64,000 bases of DNA, taken from the NCBI RefSeq assembly GCF_016925675.1, contig NZ_CP070506.1, positions 4,152,501 to 4,216,500 of the forward strand, in the 5' to 3' direction. The position numbers were made by a program, and so were the translations under genes. Below, piece by piece: positions 27,100 through 36,056 of this stretch; position 1 is the first letter of the stretch, and every line of letters starts with the position of its first letter. Source of the DNA: Pseudomonas hygromyciniae. GTDB lineage: Bacteria; Pseudomonadota; Gammaproteobacteria; Pseudomonadales; Pseudomonadaceae. Under the pieces are notes generated by a model that did not search any database, had not been told where the DNA came from, and saw nothing but the letters and a program-made list of their open reading frames with translations.

Positions 27100-28095
27100 T
27101 CAAACCCAGCGTAAACGTCGAAACAACCACCACTGCCCAAGGGCCACCGAGACCATCAACATGCAGGCAATCGCGAAGCCATAGGGGCTCTCTGAAAACG
27201 GAATCCCCCCTACGTTGATCCCCAGCAACCCGGTCAGAAAACTCATCGGCAAAAAGATCCCGGTGATGATCCCGAAGCGGTACATGGTGCGGTTCATGCG
27301 CACGCTCAAACGCCTATCCTCGGCCTCCAGCACCAGCCCCACGCGCTCCCGGCTCAATTCCAGCTCTTCCAGGTAACGGGTCAGACTGTTATTCAATTCA
27401 TTCCAATAGTCGGCATCGTCATCGACGAACCAAGGCAATTTTATACGGGTCAGTTGCGCGAAAATATCGCGCTGGGGTGCCAGGAACCGCTTGAGCGCGG
27501 CGGCACGCCGACGGATCTGTAGGACACTGCCATGCTCCGGGGTATACCGTTCGTCGGTATCCAGTTTTTCTTCTTCAATATCGACGATTTCAGACAGGTC
27601 GCTGACCAGATCCTGCACTTTATGGGTCAGGTACTGCGCCATGTACAGGATCAGTTCGGAAGCAGTCCTGGGACCTTTTCCATCCGCCAACTGCACCAGC
27701 AACTCGTCGGTGGCGCGCAAGGGTCGCAGACGCAGGGAGATGACCCGCGCAGCCGAGGCGAAAATACGCACCGACACCATGTCCTCCGGCTCTGCCCCCG
27801 GGTTGAGGTTGATTCCCCGCAGAAACAGCAGCAACTCGTCGTCCGGCAACGGCAACAACCGTGGCCGGGTGTTTTCCTCCAGCAGCAGGTCGCAGGCGAA
27901 CTCGCTCAGGCCGCTGGATTTGCGCAACCAGGTCTGGGTCTGGGGATGGCTGCGATCCCAATGCAGCCACAGGCTTTCCTGGGACTGCAATTGCAGGTCG
28001 TCAAGCTCAGTCCGGGCAATCGAACGCGCACCGCCTTTACCGTCCAGTACCAGGGCATGTACCAGCCCCCACTGCGCGTTTTCTTCCTCGAACAT
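27100..28095 (-). CDS. cmaX: CmaX, CorA/ZntB-family divalent-cation transporter
   Basis: This 331-residue inner-membrane protein has a large cytoplasmic domain (about 1-270) and two C-terminal membrane helices. The CorA-superfamily signature after the first helix reads GINVGG (a GxN motif), as in ZntB zinc exporters and CmaX. A basic segment after the second helix reads RRLRWV. It should move Zn2+ or Mg2+; direction cannot be judged here. ATG 28095 with AGGGG upstream is preferred over GTG 28101. It lies 24 bases after rraA and upstream of cfrX-cmpX. Confidence 0.9.
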   Translation of the reverse strand: MFEEENAQWGLVHALVLDGKGGARSIARTELDDLQLQSQESLWLHWDRSHPQTQTWLRKSSGLSEFACDLLLEENTRPRLLPLPDDELLLFLRGINLNPGAEPEDMVSVRIFASAARVISLRLRPLRATDELLVQLADGKGPRTASELILYMAQYLTHKVQDLVSDLSEIVDIEEEKLDTDERYTPEHGSVLQIRRRAAALKRFLAPQRDIFAQLTRIKLPWFVDDDADYWNELNNSLTRYLEELELSRERVGLVLEAEDRRLSVRMNRTMYRFGIITGIFLPMSFLTGLLGINVGGIPFSESPYGFAIACMLMVSVALGQWWLFRRLRWV

Positions 28096-28119
28096 CCTCA
28101 CCCCTGTCGGCTACTGCAG

Positions 28120-28611
28120 TTATTCAGGCATTTTCAGCGGGCTGGGCGAAACAATCACGCCATTGTTATCGGCATAGACATATTCGCCCGGGCGCAATGT
28201 CACACCGGCAAAGGTCACAGCTCCACCCACGTCGCCCACACCCTGGCGATTGCTCTTCTTCGGGTGGCTGGCCAAGGCCTGCACGCCCAGGTCGGTCTGG
28301 GCGAGGACATCCACATCCCGCACACAGCCGTAGATCACCAACCCTTCCCAGCCGTTCTTTGCGGCTCGATCAGCGATCATGTCGCCCAGCAAGGCGCAGC
28401 GCAGCGAACCACCGCCGTCGACCACCAGCACTTTGCCAGTGCCATCCAGCTCGGCCTGCTCCTTGACCCGGGAGTTGTCCTCAAAGCACTTGACGGTCAC
28501 GATCTGGCCACCGAAGGAGTCCCGCCCCCCAAAGTTGGCGAACATCGGCTCCAGCACCTGTACCAGGTCCGGGTAGGCGTCACACAGGTCGGGGGTAACG
28601 TAATGGTTCAT
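28120..28611 (-). CDS. rraA: RraA-family regulator of RNase E activity
   Basis: This 163-residue cytoplasmic protein matches RraA in length and motifs: DLCDAYPD near the start, [46 protein letters not shown] and [15 protein letters not shown]. RraA binds RNase E and lowers its activity; some relatives are 4-hydroxy-4-methyl-2-oxoglutarate aldolases, and the DGGGSLR and RD residues are shared, so an aldolase role is a secondary possibility. It lies upstream of cmaX on the same strand. Confidence 0.93.
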   Translation of the reverse strand: MNHYVTPDLCDAYPDLVQVLEPMFANFGGRDSFGGQIVTVKCFEDNSRVKEQAELDGTGKVLVVDGGGSLRCALLGDMIADRAAKNGWEGLVIYGCVRDVDVLAQTDLGVQALASHPKKSNRQGVGDVGGAVTFAGVTLRPGEYVYADNNGVIVSPSPLKMPE

Positions 28612-28840
28612 CGAAAAACTCCTGTCGGTGAAAGAAGGTGTCGAACATCCACAGCTACATCAAGAAAACGCATCGCAACGGGCATTCTTTAAGACCAGCC
28701 GCTGCAAGGGCGACAATGATCAGACTCGCCAGACTGTAACGCAATAGCCACTGCGCGACTGAATATGACCAGAATGCCCCGGTGCGTCATATCTTAGCCG
28801 CAAGCAATCTCCAGCGGAACGCCCTCTTTAGAGCCTTTTC

Positions 28841-29830
28841 TCAAACAGTCGCAGGCACCTGCGCCTGTGCACCCGGCAAAGGTGCCAGGGGATCTTTCAG
28901 CCAACGTTGCACCAATGGCCACACTTCGGCCTGCGCCGCCTTGCTGACCAGCATCTCGACATGCCCGAAATCACCGCTGAATCCTTGCTTGCGCCCCAAG
29001 CACAGGTATTGGCGGTGCTCGCTGCCCACTTGGTCAAACAGCTTGCGGCAGGCCCAGTCCGGATCTTGATGATCGCCCGCGGCACTCACCGCAAGAAGCG
29101 GCACATCGACCTCAGCCAAGCCTTTCCACCAGTCGCGCTCGGAATCGCCAAAACGCCCGAACAAACCGTGCCAGCGCATGCTTTCCAAGGCCAGGCCGAT
29201 GGGCTCGTCTTCCGGGCCACGCTTGAGTCGCGAACCGGAAAGTTGGGCAAAGCGCTTCAAGATCAAGCGCCCACCCCACTCCACCGGCGGAATCTTCAAC
29301 GGCCAGTAAGTGCGGCTGACCTGGCAGCCAAACAGCGCCACCGACGCCACCGCCGGCGCGCCCAGATACTGACCGCCCAAGGCGGCCGCCAAAGTCGTGC
29401 CACCCAACGAATGGCCGATCCAGTGCGGAATCTGCGCACTTTGCTCCCGCACAAAGGCGGCAATGGCCGGCAGGTCGTAACGAGCATAGTCGGCGACACG
29501 ATTCTTGGCGTAGTCCTGGTTACGCCGGGAAAGCCCGTGGCCACGCATTTCCGGGATCCACACATCAAAACCCTGGCGCGCCAGATACGCACCCAGGCCG
29601 ATGCCTTTGGGCGAATACCAAAAACGGCGATTGGAAAAGCTGCCGTGTACCAGCACCACCGGCACACCACGATTTTGCTCGACATCGGCCAGGCCCAGGC
29701 GCGTCACCGCCAGCTCTACGGTGCTGTCGGGGCTGTTGCCAGGCTTGAGGCGGTAGACATCTTCACTCAGGTCGCCACGACGCTCAGCGCTGAGCAAGGC
29801 GACGGGAAACAGGTTGCTGCTGCTTTGCAT
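28841..29830 (-). CDS. Alpha/beta-hydrolase (esterase/lipase type)
   Basis: This 329-residue cytoplasmic protein has the alpha/beta-hydrolase fold. The nucleophile elbow GHSLGG (in WIGHSLGGTT) gives the catalytic serine; HGSFSNRRFW provides an oxyanion-type HG; an Asp (SAAGDHQDPD) and late His (DFGHVEM) complete the triad. The N-terminus MQSSSNLFP has no signal peptide. It lies between ppsA and rraA, in the order found in P. aeruginosa. The substrate is unknown. ATG 29830 is preferred; an in-frame start at 29929 would run through the ppsA terminator. Confidence 0.88.
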   Translation of the reverse strand: MQSSSNLFPVALLSAERRGDLSEDVYRLKPGNSPDSTVELAVTRLGLADVEQNRGVPVVLVHGSFSNRRFWYSPKGIGLGAYLARQGFDVWIPEMRGHGLSRRNQDYAKNRVADYARYDLPAIAAFVREQSAQIPHWIGHSLGGTTLAAALGGQYLGAPAVASVALFGCQVSRTYWPLKIPPVEWGGRLILKRFAQLSGSRLKRGPEDEPIGLALESMRWHGLFGRFGDSERDWWKGLAEVDVPLLAVSAAGDHQDPDWACRKLFDQVGSEHRQYLCLGRKQGFSGDFGHVEMLVSKAAQAEVWPLVQRWLKDPLAPLPGAQAQVPATV

Positions 29831-29843
29831 AATGTTCTTGCAC

Positions 29844-29876
29844 AAAAAAGGGCGGCGTCCGGAAGGAGTTCCGCCC
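29844..29876 (-). terminator. Intrinsic terminator of ppsA
   Basis: On the minus strand GGGCGG pairs with CCGCCC and is followed by six T. It lies about 55 bases beyond the ppsA stop and just before the hydrolase start. Confidence 0.85.
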
Positions 29877-29929
29877 TGTACAGAATGAGAAATGCCGGCC
29901 AGCCCTACAGGCCGACCGGCAGATGGCAA

Positions 29930-32305
29930 TTACGCCGAGGCTTCGCCTTCAGCCAGGAAGAACCAGGTTTCCAGCACGGAATCGGGGTTCAGCGAGACGC
30001 TTTCGATGCCCTGTTCCATCAGCCATTTGGCCAGGTCCGGGTGATCGGAAGGACCTTGGCCGCAGATACCGATGTACTTGCCAGCCTTGTTGCAGGCCTG
30101 GATGGCGTTGGCCAACAGCTTCTTGACCGCTGGGTTACGCTCGTCAAACAGGTGAGCAATGATCCCGGAGTCGCGATCCAGACCCAGGGTCAGTTGGGTC
30201 AGGTCGTTGGAACCGATGGAGAAACCATCGAAGAACTCCAGGAACTCCTCGGCGAGGATGGCGTTGGACGGCAGCTCGCACATCATGATCACGCGCAGGC
30301 CATTTTCGCCACGGGTCAGGCCATTTTCAGCCAGCAGATCGACCACATGGCTCGCTTCGCCCAGGGTACGTACGAACGGCACCATGATCTCGACGTTGGT
30401 CAGGCCCATCTCATTGCGCACACGTTTGAGGGCGCGGCATTCGAGCTCGAAGCAGTCACGGAACGCTTCGCTGATATAGCGCGAGGCGCCACGGAAACCC
30501 AGCATCGGGTTTTCTTCTTCCGGCTCGTAAAGCTTGCCGCCGATCAGGTTCGCATATTCGTTGGACTTGAAGTCCGACAGGCGCACGATGACTTTCTTCG
30601 GCCAGAAGGCCGCTGCCAGGGTGCTGATGCCTTCCACCAGCTTCTCGACGTAGAAGCCAACAGGGTCGTTGTAGCCGGCGATGCGCTTGTCGACGCTGTC
30701 CTTGATTTCCACCGGCAGGCCGTCGTAGTTCAACAGGGCCTTGGGGTGCACGCCGATCATACGGTTGATGATGAACTCCAGGCGAGCCAGGCCCACCCCA
30801 GCGTTCGGCAACTGCGCGAAGTCGAAGGCGCGGTCGGGGTTGCCGACGTTCATCATGATCTTGAACGGCAGGTCGGGCATGGCGTCGATGGAGTTTTGCT
30901 TGATGTCGAAGCCCAGTTCACCTTCAAAGATGAAGCCGGTATCGCCTTCGGCGCAGGATACGGTGACGCCCTGGCCATCCTTGAGCAGTTGGGTGGCGTT
31001 GCCGCAACCGACGACTGCCGGGATCCCCAGTTCACGGGCAATGATCGCCGCGTGGCAGGTACGCCCGCCACGGTTGGTGACGATGGCGCTGGCGCGCTTC
31101 ATCACGGGCTCCCAATCCGGGTCGGTCATGTCGGAGACCAGCACGTCACCCGGCTGGACCTTGTCCATCTCGGACACGTCCTTGATGATCCGCACCTTGC
31201 CAGCGCCGATGCGCTGGCCGATGGCACGGCCTTCCACCAGCACGGTGCCGGTTTCTTTCAACAGGTAGCGTTCCATGACATTGGCCGAGGTGCGGCTTTT
31301 CACGGTTTCCGGACGTGCCTGGACGATGTACAGCTTGCCGTCATCGCCGTCTTTGGCCCACTCGATATCCATCGGGCACTTGTAGTGCTTCTCGATGATC
31401 ATCGCCTGCTTGGCCAATTCGCTGACTTCGGCGTCGCTGAGGCAGAAGCGCGCACGCTCGGCCTTGTCGACATCAACGGTTTTCACCGAGCGACCGGCCT
31501 TGGCCTCGTCGCCGTAGATCATCTTGATGGCCTTGCTGCCCAGGTTGCGGCGCAGGATCGCCGGGCGACCAGCTTCAAGGGTGTGCTTATGCACGTAAAA
31601 CTCGTCCGGGTTGACCGCGCCTTGTACGACGGTTTCGCCCAGGCCGTAGGCGCCGGTGATAAACACCACGTCACGGAAGCCCGATTCGGTATCCAGGGTG
31701 AACATCACGCCGGCGGTACCGGTTTCCGAACGTACCATGCGCTGCACGCCGGCAGACAGGGCCACCAGCTTGTGGTCAAAGCCCTGGTGTACACGGTAGG
31801 AAATGGCGCGATCGTTGAACAGCGAGGCAAATACTTCCTTCGCCGCGCGGATGACGTTTTCCACGCCACGGATGTTCAGGAAGGTTTCCTGCTGGCCGGC
31901 GAAGGAGGCGTCGGGCAAGTCTTCGGCGGTGGCCGAGGAGCGCACGGCGACGGCCATGTCCGGGTTGCCGGCCGACAGGGTGGCGAAGGCGGTGCGGATT
32001 TCTGCGTTGAGCTTCTCGGGGAACTCGGCTTCCATGATCCACTGGCGGATCTGCGCGCCGGTCTTGGCCAGAGCGTTGACATCATCCACATCCAGCGCGT
32101 CCAGGGCAGCGTGGATCTGGTCGTTGAGACCGCTCAGTTCGAGGAAGTCACGATATGCCTGGGCGGTGGTGGCGAAACCACCCGGCACCGAGACACCAGC
32201 GCCCGCAAGATTACTGATCATCTCGCCGAGGGATGCGTTCTTGCCCCCCACATGCTCTACATCATGGACGCCGAGCTTATCGAGGGAAACTACGTACTCT
32301 ACCAA
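29930..32305 (-). CDS. ppsA: Phosphoenolpyruvate synthase
   Basis: This 791-residue enzyme makes PEP from pyruvate and ATP for gluconeogenesis. It has an N-terminal ATP-grasp-like nucleotide domain ([10 protein letters not shown] at 20; [25 protein letters not shown]), a swivelling phosphohistidine domain ([21 protein letters not shown], His ~420) and a C-terminal PEP/pyruvate barrel (CGQGPSDHP with the catalytic cysteine). The start is a TTG at 32305, supported by GGAG eight bases upstream and by the family N-terminus [12 protein letters not shown]. It is divergent from ppsR, which encodes its regulator. Confidence 0.97.
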   Translation of the reverse strand: MVEYVVSLDKLGVHDVEHVGGKNASLGEMISNLAGAGVSVPGGFATTAQAYRDFLELSGLNDQIHAALDALDVDDVNALAKTGAQIRQWIMEAEFPEKLNAEIRTAFATLSAGNPDMAVAVRSSATAEDLPDASFAGQQETFLNIRGVENVIRAAKEVFASLFNDRAISYRVHQGFDHKLVALSAGVQRMVRSETGTAGVMFTLDTESGFRDVVFITGAYGLGETVVQGAVNPDEFYVHKHTLEAGRPAILRRNLGSKAIKMIYGDEAKAGRSVKTVDVDKAERARFCLSDAEVSELAKQAMIIEKHYKCPMDIEWAKDGDDGKLYIVQARPETVKSRTSANVMERYLLKETGTVLVEGRAIGQRIGAGKVRIIKDVSEMDKVQPGDVLVSDMTDPDWEPVMKRASAIVTNRGGRTCHAAIIARELGIPAVVGCGNATQLLKDGQGVTVSCAEGDTGFIFEGELGFDIKQNSIDAMPDLPFKIMMNVGNPDRAFDFAQLPNAGVGLARLEFIINRMIGVHPKALLNYDGLPVEIKDSVDKRIAGYNDPVGFYVEKLVEGISTLAAAFWPKKVIVRLSDFKSNEYANLIGGKLYEPEEENPMLGFRGASRYISEAFRDCFELECRALKRVRNEMGLTNVEIMVPFVRTLGEASHVVDLLAENGLTRGENGLRVIMMCELPSNAILAEEFLEFFDGFSIGSNDLTQLTLGLDRDSGIIAHLFDERNPAVKKLLANAIQACNKAGKYIGICGQGPSDHPDLAKWLMEQGIESVSLNPDSVLETWFFLAEGEASA

Positions 32306-32483
32306 GGTGATCTCTCCACTAACTGTGTTGGAAAAGCTCAGGGCGCCGGTGGCTCAGTAGGAGCATTTACCGGCGTTTGTGGCCTGGACCTGGAAAATAA
32401 GTGAGAATGCGGCCCACTGTGGGACGGCAAAATCGCGCCTATCATATCCAAGATTCGTCATCAGCTTAAGGCCCAAGGCTCAA

Positions 32484-33302
32484 ATGAAACGATCTGCTTT
32501 CTTTATCTCCGATGGCACCGGCATTACCGCCGAAACCCTGGGTCAGAGCCTGCTGGCGCAGTTCGAAAGCATTACCTTCGCCAAATTCACCCGGCCTTAT
32601 ATCGATAACGTGGATAAAGCGCGGGCCATGGTACAACAAATCAATCTGGCCGCCGAAAAAGACGGTGTGCGCCCGATCATTTTCGACACCATCGTCAACC
32701 AGGACATCCGTGAGATCCTCGCGACTTCCAATGGTTTCATGATCGACATCTTCTCGACCTTCCTTGCGCCCCTGGAACAGGAGCTCAGTGAGCATTCCTC
32801 ATACTCCGTGGGCAAGTCCCATTCCATTGGCCACAATTCCAACTATATGGAGCGGATCGAGGCGGTGAACTTCGCCCTGGACAACGACGACGGCGCCCGC
32901 ACCCACTACTACGACAAGGCCGACCTGATCCTGGTCGGCGTGTCGCGCTGCGGCAAGACCCCGACCTGCCTGTACATGGCCATGCAGTTTGGCATCCGCG
33001 CGGCCAACTACCCGCTGACCGAGGACGACATGGAACGCCTGCAACTGCCGGCGGTGCTGCGCAAACATCAGCACAAACTCTTCGGCCTAACCATCGACCC
33101 GGACCGACTCACGGCCATCCGTAACGAACGCAAGCCCAATAGCCGCTATTCGAGCTATGCCCAGTGCGAATTCGAAGTGCGGGAAGTGGAAAACCTGTTC
33201 CGCCGGGAAAACATTGCGCACATCAACTCCACGCATTTTTCGGTGGAAGAGATTTCGGCGAAAATCCTTGTAGAAAAGGGTGTTGAGCGGCGCTTCAAAT
33301 AA
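32484..33302 (+). CDS. ppsR: PEP synthase regulatory protein (PSRP, DUF299)
   Basis: This 272-residue cytoplasmic bifunctional enzyme inactivates PEP synthase by ADP-dependent phosphorylation and reactivates it by Pi-dependent dephosphorylation. The N-terminus [19 protein letters not shown] and the P-loop [11 protein letters not shown] (about 155) are diagnostic. ATG 32484 is the family start; an in-frame start at 32379 is not supported. Divergence from ppsA across a 178-base region fits a kinase-target pair. Confidence 0.96.
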   Translation: MKRSAFFISDGTGITAETLGQSLLAQFESITFAKFTRPYIDNVDKARAMVQQINLAAEKDGVRPIIFDTIVNQDIREILATSNGFMIDIFSTFLAPLEQELSEHSSYSVGKSHSIGHNSNYMERIEAVNFALDNDDGARTHYYDKADLILVGVSRCGKTPTCLYMAMQFGIRAANYPLTEDDMERLQLPAVLRKHQHKLFGLTIDPDRLTAIRNERKPNSRYSSYAQCEFEVREVENLFRRENIAHINSTHFSVEEISAKILVEKGVERRFK

Positions 33303-33623
33303 CCCGTAGCCGCTTATGTAGCGAGCGGGCTTGATTGTGGCGAGCGGGCTTGCCCCGCGCTGGGATGCGTAGCAGCCCCAATAAAGATGCCTCGGTGTGT
33401 CAGACACTGCTGCGATAGCTTGGTTTTTTGGGGTGGCTTCGCCACCCAGCGCGGGCGATGCGGCGTTCCGACAAGCCCGCTCGCCACAACAAGCCCATTT
33501 GCCACAACAAGCCCGTATGACACAAAAAAACCGTGTGCCACGACTGGGTTCACAGGTGAAACCGGTCCCCACCCTGCCCCCAGCGCCGTGGCCAGCGCAT
33601 CAAACCCAGCCTTCAGCAACTGA
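33303..33623. repeat. REPIN-like palindrome region between ppsR and mocR-like gene
   Basis: The 321-base convergent gap holds a palindrome at 33337-33487: arms GTGGCGAGCGGGCTTGCCCC... and ...GACAAGCCCGCTCGCCAC, with an insert (CGATGCGGCGTTCCGACAAG) shared with the element at 40644. Short degenerate copies of CGCCACAACAAGCCC follow to about 33530. No coding frame is credible. No terminal repeats of the mobile element are present. Confidence 0.8.
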
Positions 33624-34976
33624 TCATCCCCCCGACGTATTGCAGATACTCGCCCGGATAAACTGCGGTACCGCGGTCTGCCCCACGGCAAAGGCTTCGG
33701 CGGTGGCGATCAGGTAATTATTCTGCTTGAGCTCTGCCTCGATTTCCGACGCACGCCAAGGCTCCGGGACTTCAATCCAGAAGTGCGGGCTGTTGGGGTG
33801 GGTTCGGTACTCCAAACCGGTCAGCAGGTCTGCGACCAACGCCTTGCGCCGGCTGATTTCATGGATCTGCTGATGCAACAGGTACTCTGCCGTGCCGTTT
33901 TCAATCCACTGCGTGGCCAGTTCCAGGGTCACTGGCGTGGCCATCCAGCAGGTTGAGCGCAGGGCGGCAGAAATACGGCTGACCAGCGCTGGTGGCGCGT
34001 GCACATATCCCACCCGCAAGCCCGCCGACACGGCCTTGCTCAGGCTGCTGATCAGAATCGTGCGTTCCGGGGCAAAATGACTCAGGGGTGGCGGACGATC
34101 TTCCACCAACACACCATGCGCCTCGTCCTCTAAAATCAGCAGGTTGTGCTCGCGACACACCTTCACCAGCGCCTCACGGCGGGCCACCGACAACACGGCG
34201 GTGGTCGGATTCTGGATGGTCGGCGTGCAATACAAGGCCGACACCCGGTGATTGCGACAGACTTCCTCCAGGGCCGCCGGCAACACGCCTTCCTCATCCA
34301 TTTCCAGGCCGATCAGGCGGATGCCGAGCATCCGCGCGGCGGTAATCAGGCCCGGATAGGTCAATTGCTCGGTGACGACCGTGTCGCCCGCACGCACCAA
34401 CGCCATCAACGCGCACAGCAGCCCATGCTGGCCGCCGTTGACACAGATGACCTGCTCTGGAATCGGGTGAAAGTCACGCTGCACCAACCATTGCGCACCT
34501 GCCGCGCGGTAGCGTGGCAAGCCGGCGTCCGGGGTGTAGGCACTGATGTCCTGCAGGAACTTGGCATTCTTGGCCAGGGTTTCAAAACCCTGGGCCAGGA
34601 ACGTGGTCTCCTGCCCCGGGATATGCATATTGCGGCTCATATCGAAGTACTGGCGCGGCTCCTCGCTGACGTTACGAAAGCCTTCGTCGCGCTGGCGCTC
34701 CATCCCACGCTTGCGTACGAACGTTCCGTCACCTACCCGCGCCACCACCAGGCCCAGGCGCTCCAGCTCGCCGTAGGCCCGGCTGATAGTGCCGATGGTC
34801 ACTCCCAGATTGTCGGAGAGCACCCGGTGAGGTGGCAGTTTGCGCCCCGGTTCAATCAAGCCTTCGAGAATGCCCCGCTCCATGACGTCGGACAGGCGCT
34901 TGTACTTCACGCCCTGCCCATTGGACAGTCCCTCTCGCATAATTGACACCATGTCAATATTTGTTTTGACAGCCAT
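33624..34976 (-). CDS. MocR-type regulator (GntR winged helix + class I aminotransferase-like domain)
   Basis: This 450-residue protein has an N-terminal GntR helix-turn-helix (about 22-90; YKRLSDVMERGILEG, TIGTISRAYGELERLGL, GDGTFV) and a large aminotransferase-fold domain with the PLP lysine in ISSLSKAVSAGLRVGY (about residue 310) and NP-containing CTPTIQNPT. MocR proteins sense amino acids or PLP-derived ligands and often control the adjacent divergent operon; here that is the exporter/sulfur-carrier operon starting at 35080. ATG 34976 has AGGG six bases upstream; ATG 34979 is adjacent. The ligand is unknown. Confidence 0.9.
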   Translation of the reverse strand: MAVKTNIDMVSIMREGLSNGQGVKYKRLSDVMERGILEGLIEPGRKLPPHRVLSDNLGVTIGTISRAYGELERLGLVVARVGDGTFVRKRGMERQRDEGFRNVSEEPRQYFDMSRNMHIPGQETTFLAQGFETLAKNAKFLQDISAYTPDAGLPRYRAAGAQWLVQRDFHPIPEQVICVNGGQHGLLCALMALVRAGDTVVTEQLTYPGLITAARMLGIRLIGLEMDEEGVLPAALEEVCRNHRVSALYCTPTIQNPTTAVLSVARREALVKVCREHNLLILEDEAHGVLVEDRPPPLSHFAPERTILISSLSKAVSAGLRVGYVHAPPALVSRISAALRSTCWMATPVTLELATQWIENGTAEYLLHQQIHEISRRKALVADLLTGLEYRTHPNSPHFWIEVPEPWRASEIEAELKQNNYLIATAEAFAVGQTAVPQFIRASICNTSGG

Positions 34977-35055
34977 CATTCGCCCTAATAGTGTGCTTTT
35001 ACGGGTTCAATCACCGGGTGAAACCTCTAATTACAAGTTCAATATAGAGTTCAAT
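34943..35055. promoter_or_regulatory. Candidate MocR operator region: palindrome and three GTTCAAT repeats
   Basis: GTTCAAT occurs three times in direct orientation at 35005-35011, 35037-35043 and 35049-35055 in the 103-base gap between the regulator and the exporter gene. MocR proteins usually bind direct repeats. A -10-like TATAGA (35043-35048) lies between the second and third. A separate palindrome TTGACA-CCA-TGTCAA (34943-34957) lies within the first codons of the regulator gene and may be for autoregulation. Confidence 0.5.
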
Positions 35056-35079
35056 TCCGGCTCAGGGAAGCAATAAACG

Positions 35080-36030
35080 ATGCCAATGTCCGCCGTTCTC
35101 GAAAATACCGAAAAAACCAAATCCCCCAAACAATGGCTGGCTGGCCTGATCACCAGTGTGATGTTCCTGATTGTCTGCCTGAGCTGGGGCACCACCTGGC
35201 TGGGGATCAAGATCGCGGTGGAAAGCGTGCCGCCCCTGACGTCGGCGGGGCTGCGCTTTTTGATCGCATTCCCACTGTTCCTGTGCTTTGCCTTCCTGCG
35301 TCGCGAGCCGATCCTGTTCCCCCGGGAAAGCCGCTGGTTCTTTGTATTCGTGACCCTTTGCTACTTCAGCGTGCCCTACTACCTGCTCAACTACGGCGAA
35401 ATGCACGTCTCGTCCGGGCTCACCGCCCTGCTGTTCAGCTGCATGCCGGTGTTCATCCTGATCTTCTCGGCGCTGTTCCTGCGCGAGCGCATCTACTTTT
35501 CCCAGGTCGTCGGCATCGGCATCGGTTTCGGCAGCCTGTACATGATTATCCGCAGCCAGGGGCTGCACCTTGACCACGCCGAATTCTTCGGCGTACTGGC
35601 AATTCTGACCGCCGCAATCCTGCATGCCTTGTGCTATGTCATTACCAAGCAAAAAGGCAGCGCCATCAGCGTGATCACCTACAACACCCTGCCCATCGGG
35701 ATTGCCGGGCTGATGCTGTTTGTCGCCGGGCTGTGGTTTGAATCGCCGACCTTCGAGGCCATCACCCTGCGGTCCTGGAGCGCCCTGTTCTACCTGGGCC
35801 TGGTGGCCTCGGTCGGCGGGTTTATCGTGTATTTCATGCTGCTCAAGCGCCTGAGCCCGATCATCCTGTCGTTCGTCTTCATTATTTTCCCGGTGTTCGC
35901 CGTGATCATCGGCGCCTGGTACGAAGGCCTGGAATTGTCCCGGGACCTGATGCTGTACTCGGCGATCCTGCTGGCCGGCTTTGCCATCACCAAGTTACCG
36001 ATCGAAAAGTTGCTGGCAAAAGCCAATTGA
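35080..36030 (+). CDS. EamA/DMT-family exporter
   Basis: This 316-residue inner-membrane protein has ten hydrophobic segments arranged as two EamA repeats; the first contains LSWGTTWLGIKIAVESVPPL and the second a similar arrangement after ALCYVITKQ. EamA-family members export amino acids and metabolites, cysteine pathway intermediates among them. It is the first gene of a five-gene operon on the plus strand (gaps 26, 25, about 41 and 2 bases) and is divergent from the MocR regulator. Start ATG 35080; ATG 35086 is possible. The cargo is probably the product of the downstream enzymes, by inference. Confidence 0.9.
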   Translation: MPMSAVLENTEKTKSPKQWLAGLITSVMFLIVCLSWGTTWLGIKIAVESVPPLTSAGLRFLIAFPLFLCFAFLRREPILFPRESRWFFVFVTLCYFSVPYYLLNYGEMHVSSGLTALLFSCMPVFILIFSALFLRERIYFSQVVGIGIGFGSLYMIIRSQGLHLDHAEFFGVLAILTAAILHALCYVITKQKGSAISVITYNTLPIGIAGLMLFVAGLWFESPTFEAITLRSWSALFYLGLVASVGGFIVYFMLLKRLSPIILSFVFIIFPVFAVIIGAWYEGLELSRDLMLYSAILLAGFAITKLPIEKLLAKAN

Positions 36031-36056
36031 CCCTTTACCCACCACGCGAGAGAAAC

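Noticed and set aside
27061..27101. GGTCA-CA-TGACC and repeated TTCAGGTCA motifs upstream of cfrX as a regulator site or AlgU promoter
   Set aside because: The arms are only five bases and I could not place a convincing -35/-10 pair; too weak to list as a feature.
28612..28840. A small hydrophobic minus-strand frame (reading ...YSVAQWLLRYSLASLII...) between rraA and the hydrolase
   Set aside because: No start codon precedes the hydrophobic part in frame, since a stop lies just upstream, and there is no ribosome site.
28907..32404. A very long plus-strand open frame opposite ppsA
   Set aside because: It mirrors ppsA codon for codon on the opposite strand, which is common in high-GC genomes, has no recognisable domain, and lacks a ribosome site.
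34966..34991. TTGACA ... TAATAG as a promoter for the EamA operon
   Set aside because: The spacing is only 14 bases, too short for a sigma-70 promoter; MocR-activated initiation near 35043-35048 is more plausible.
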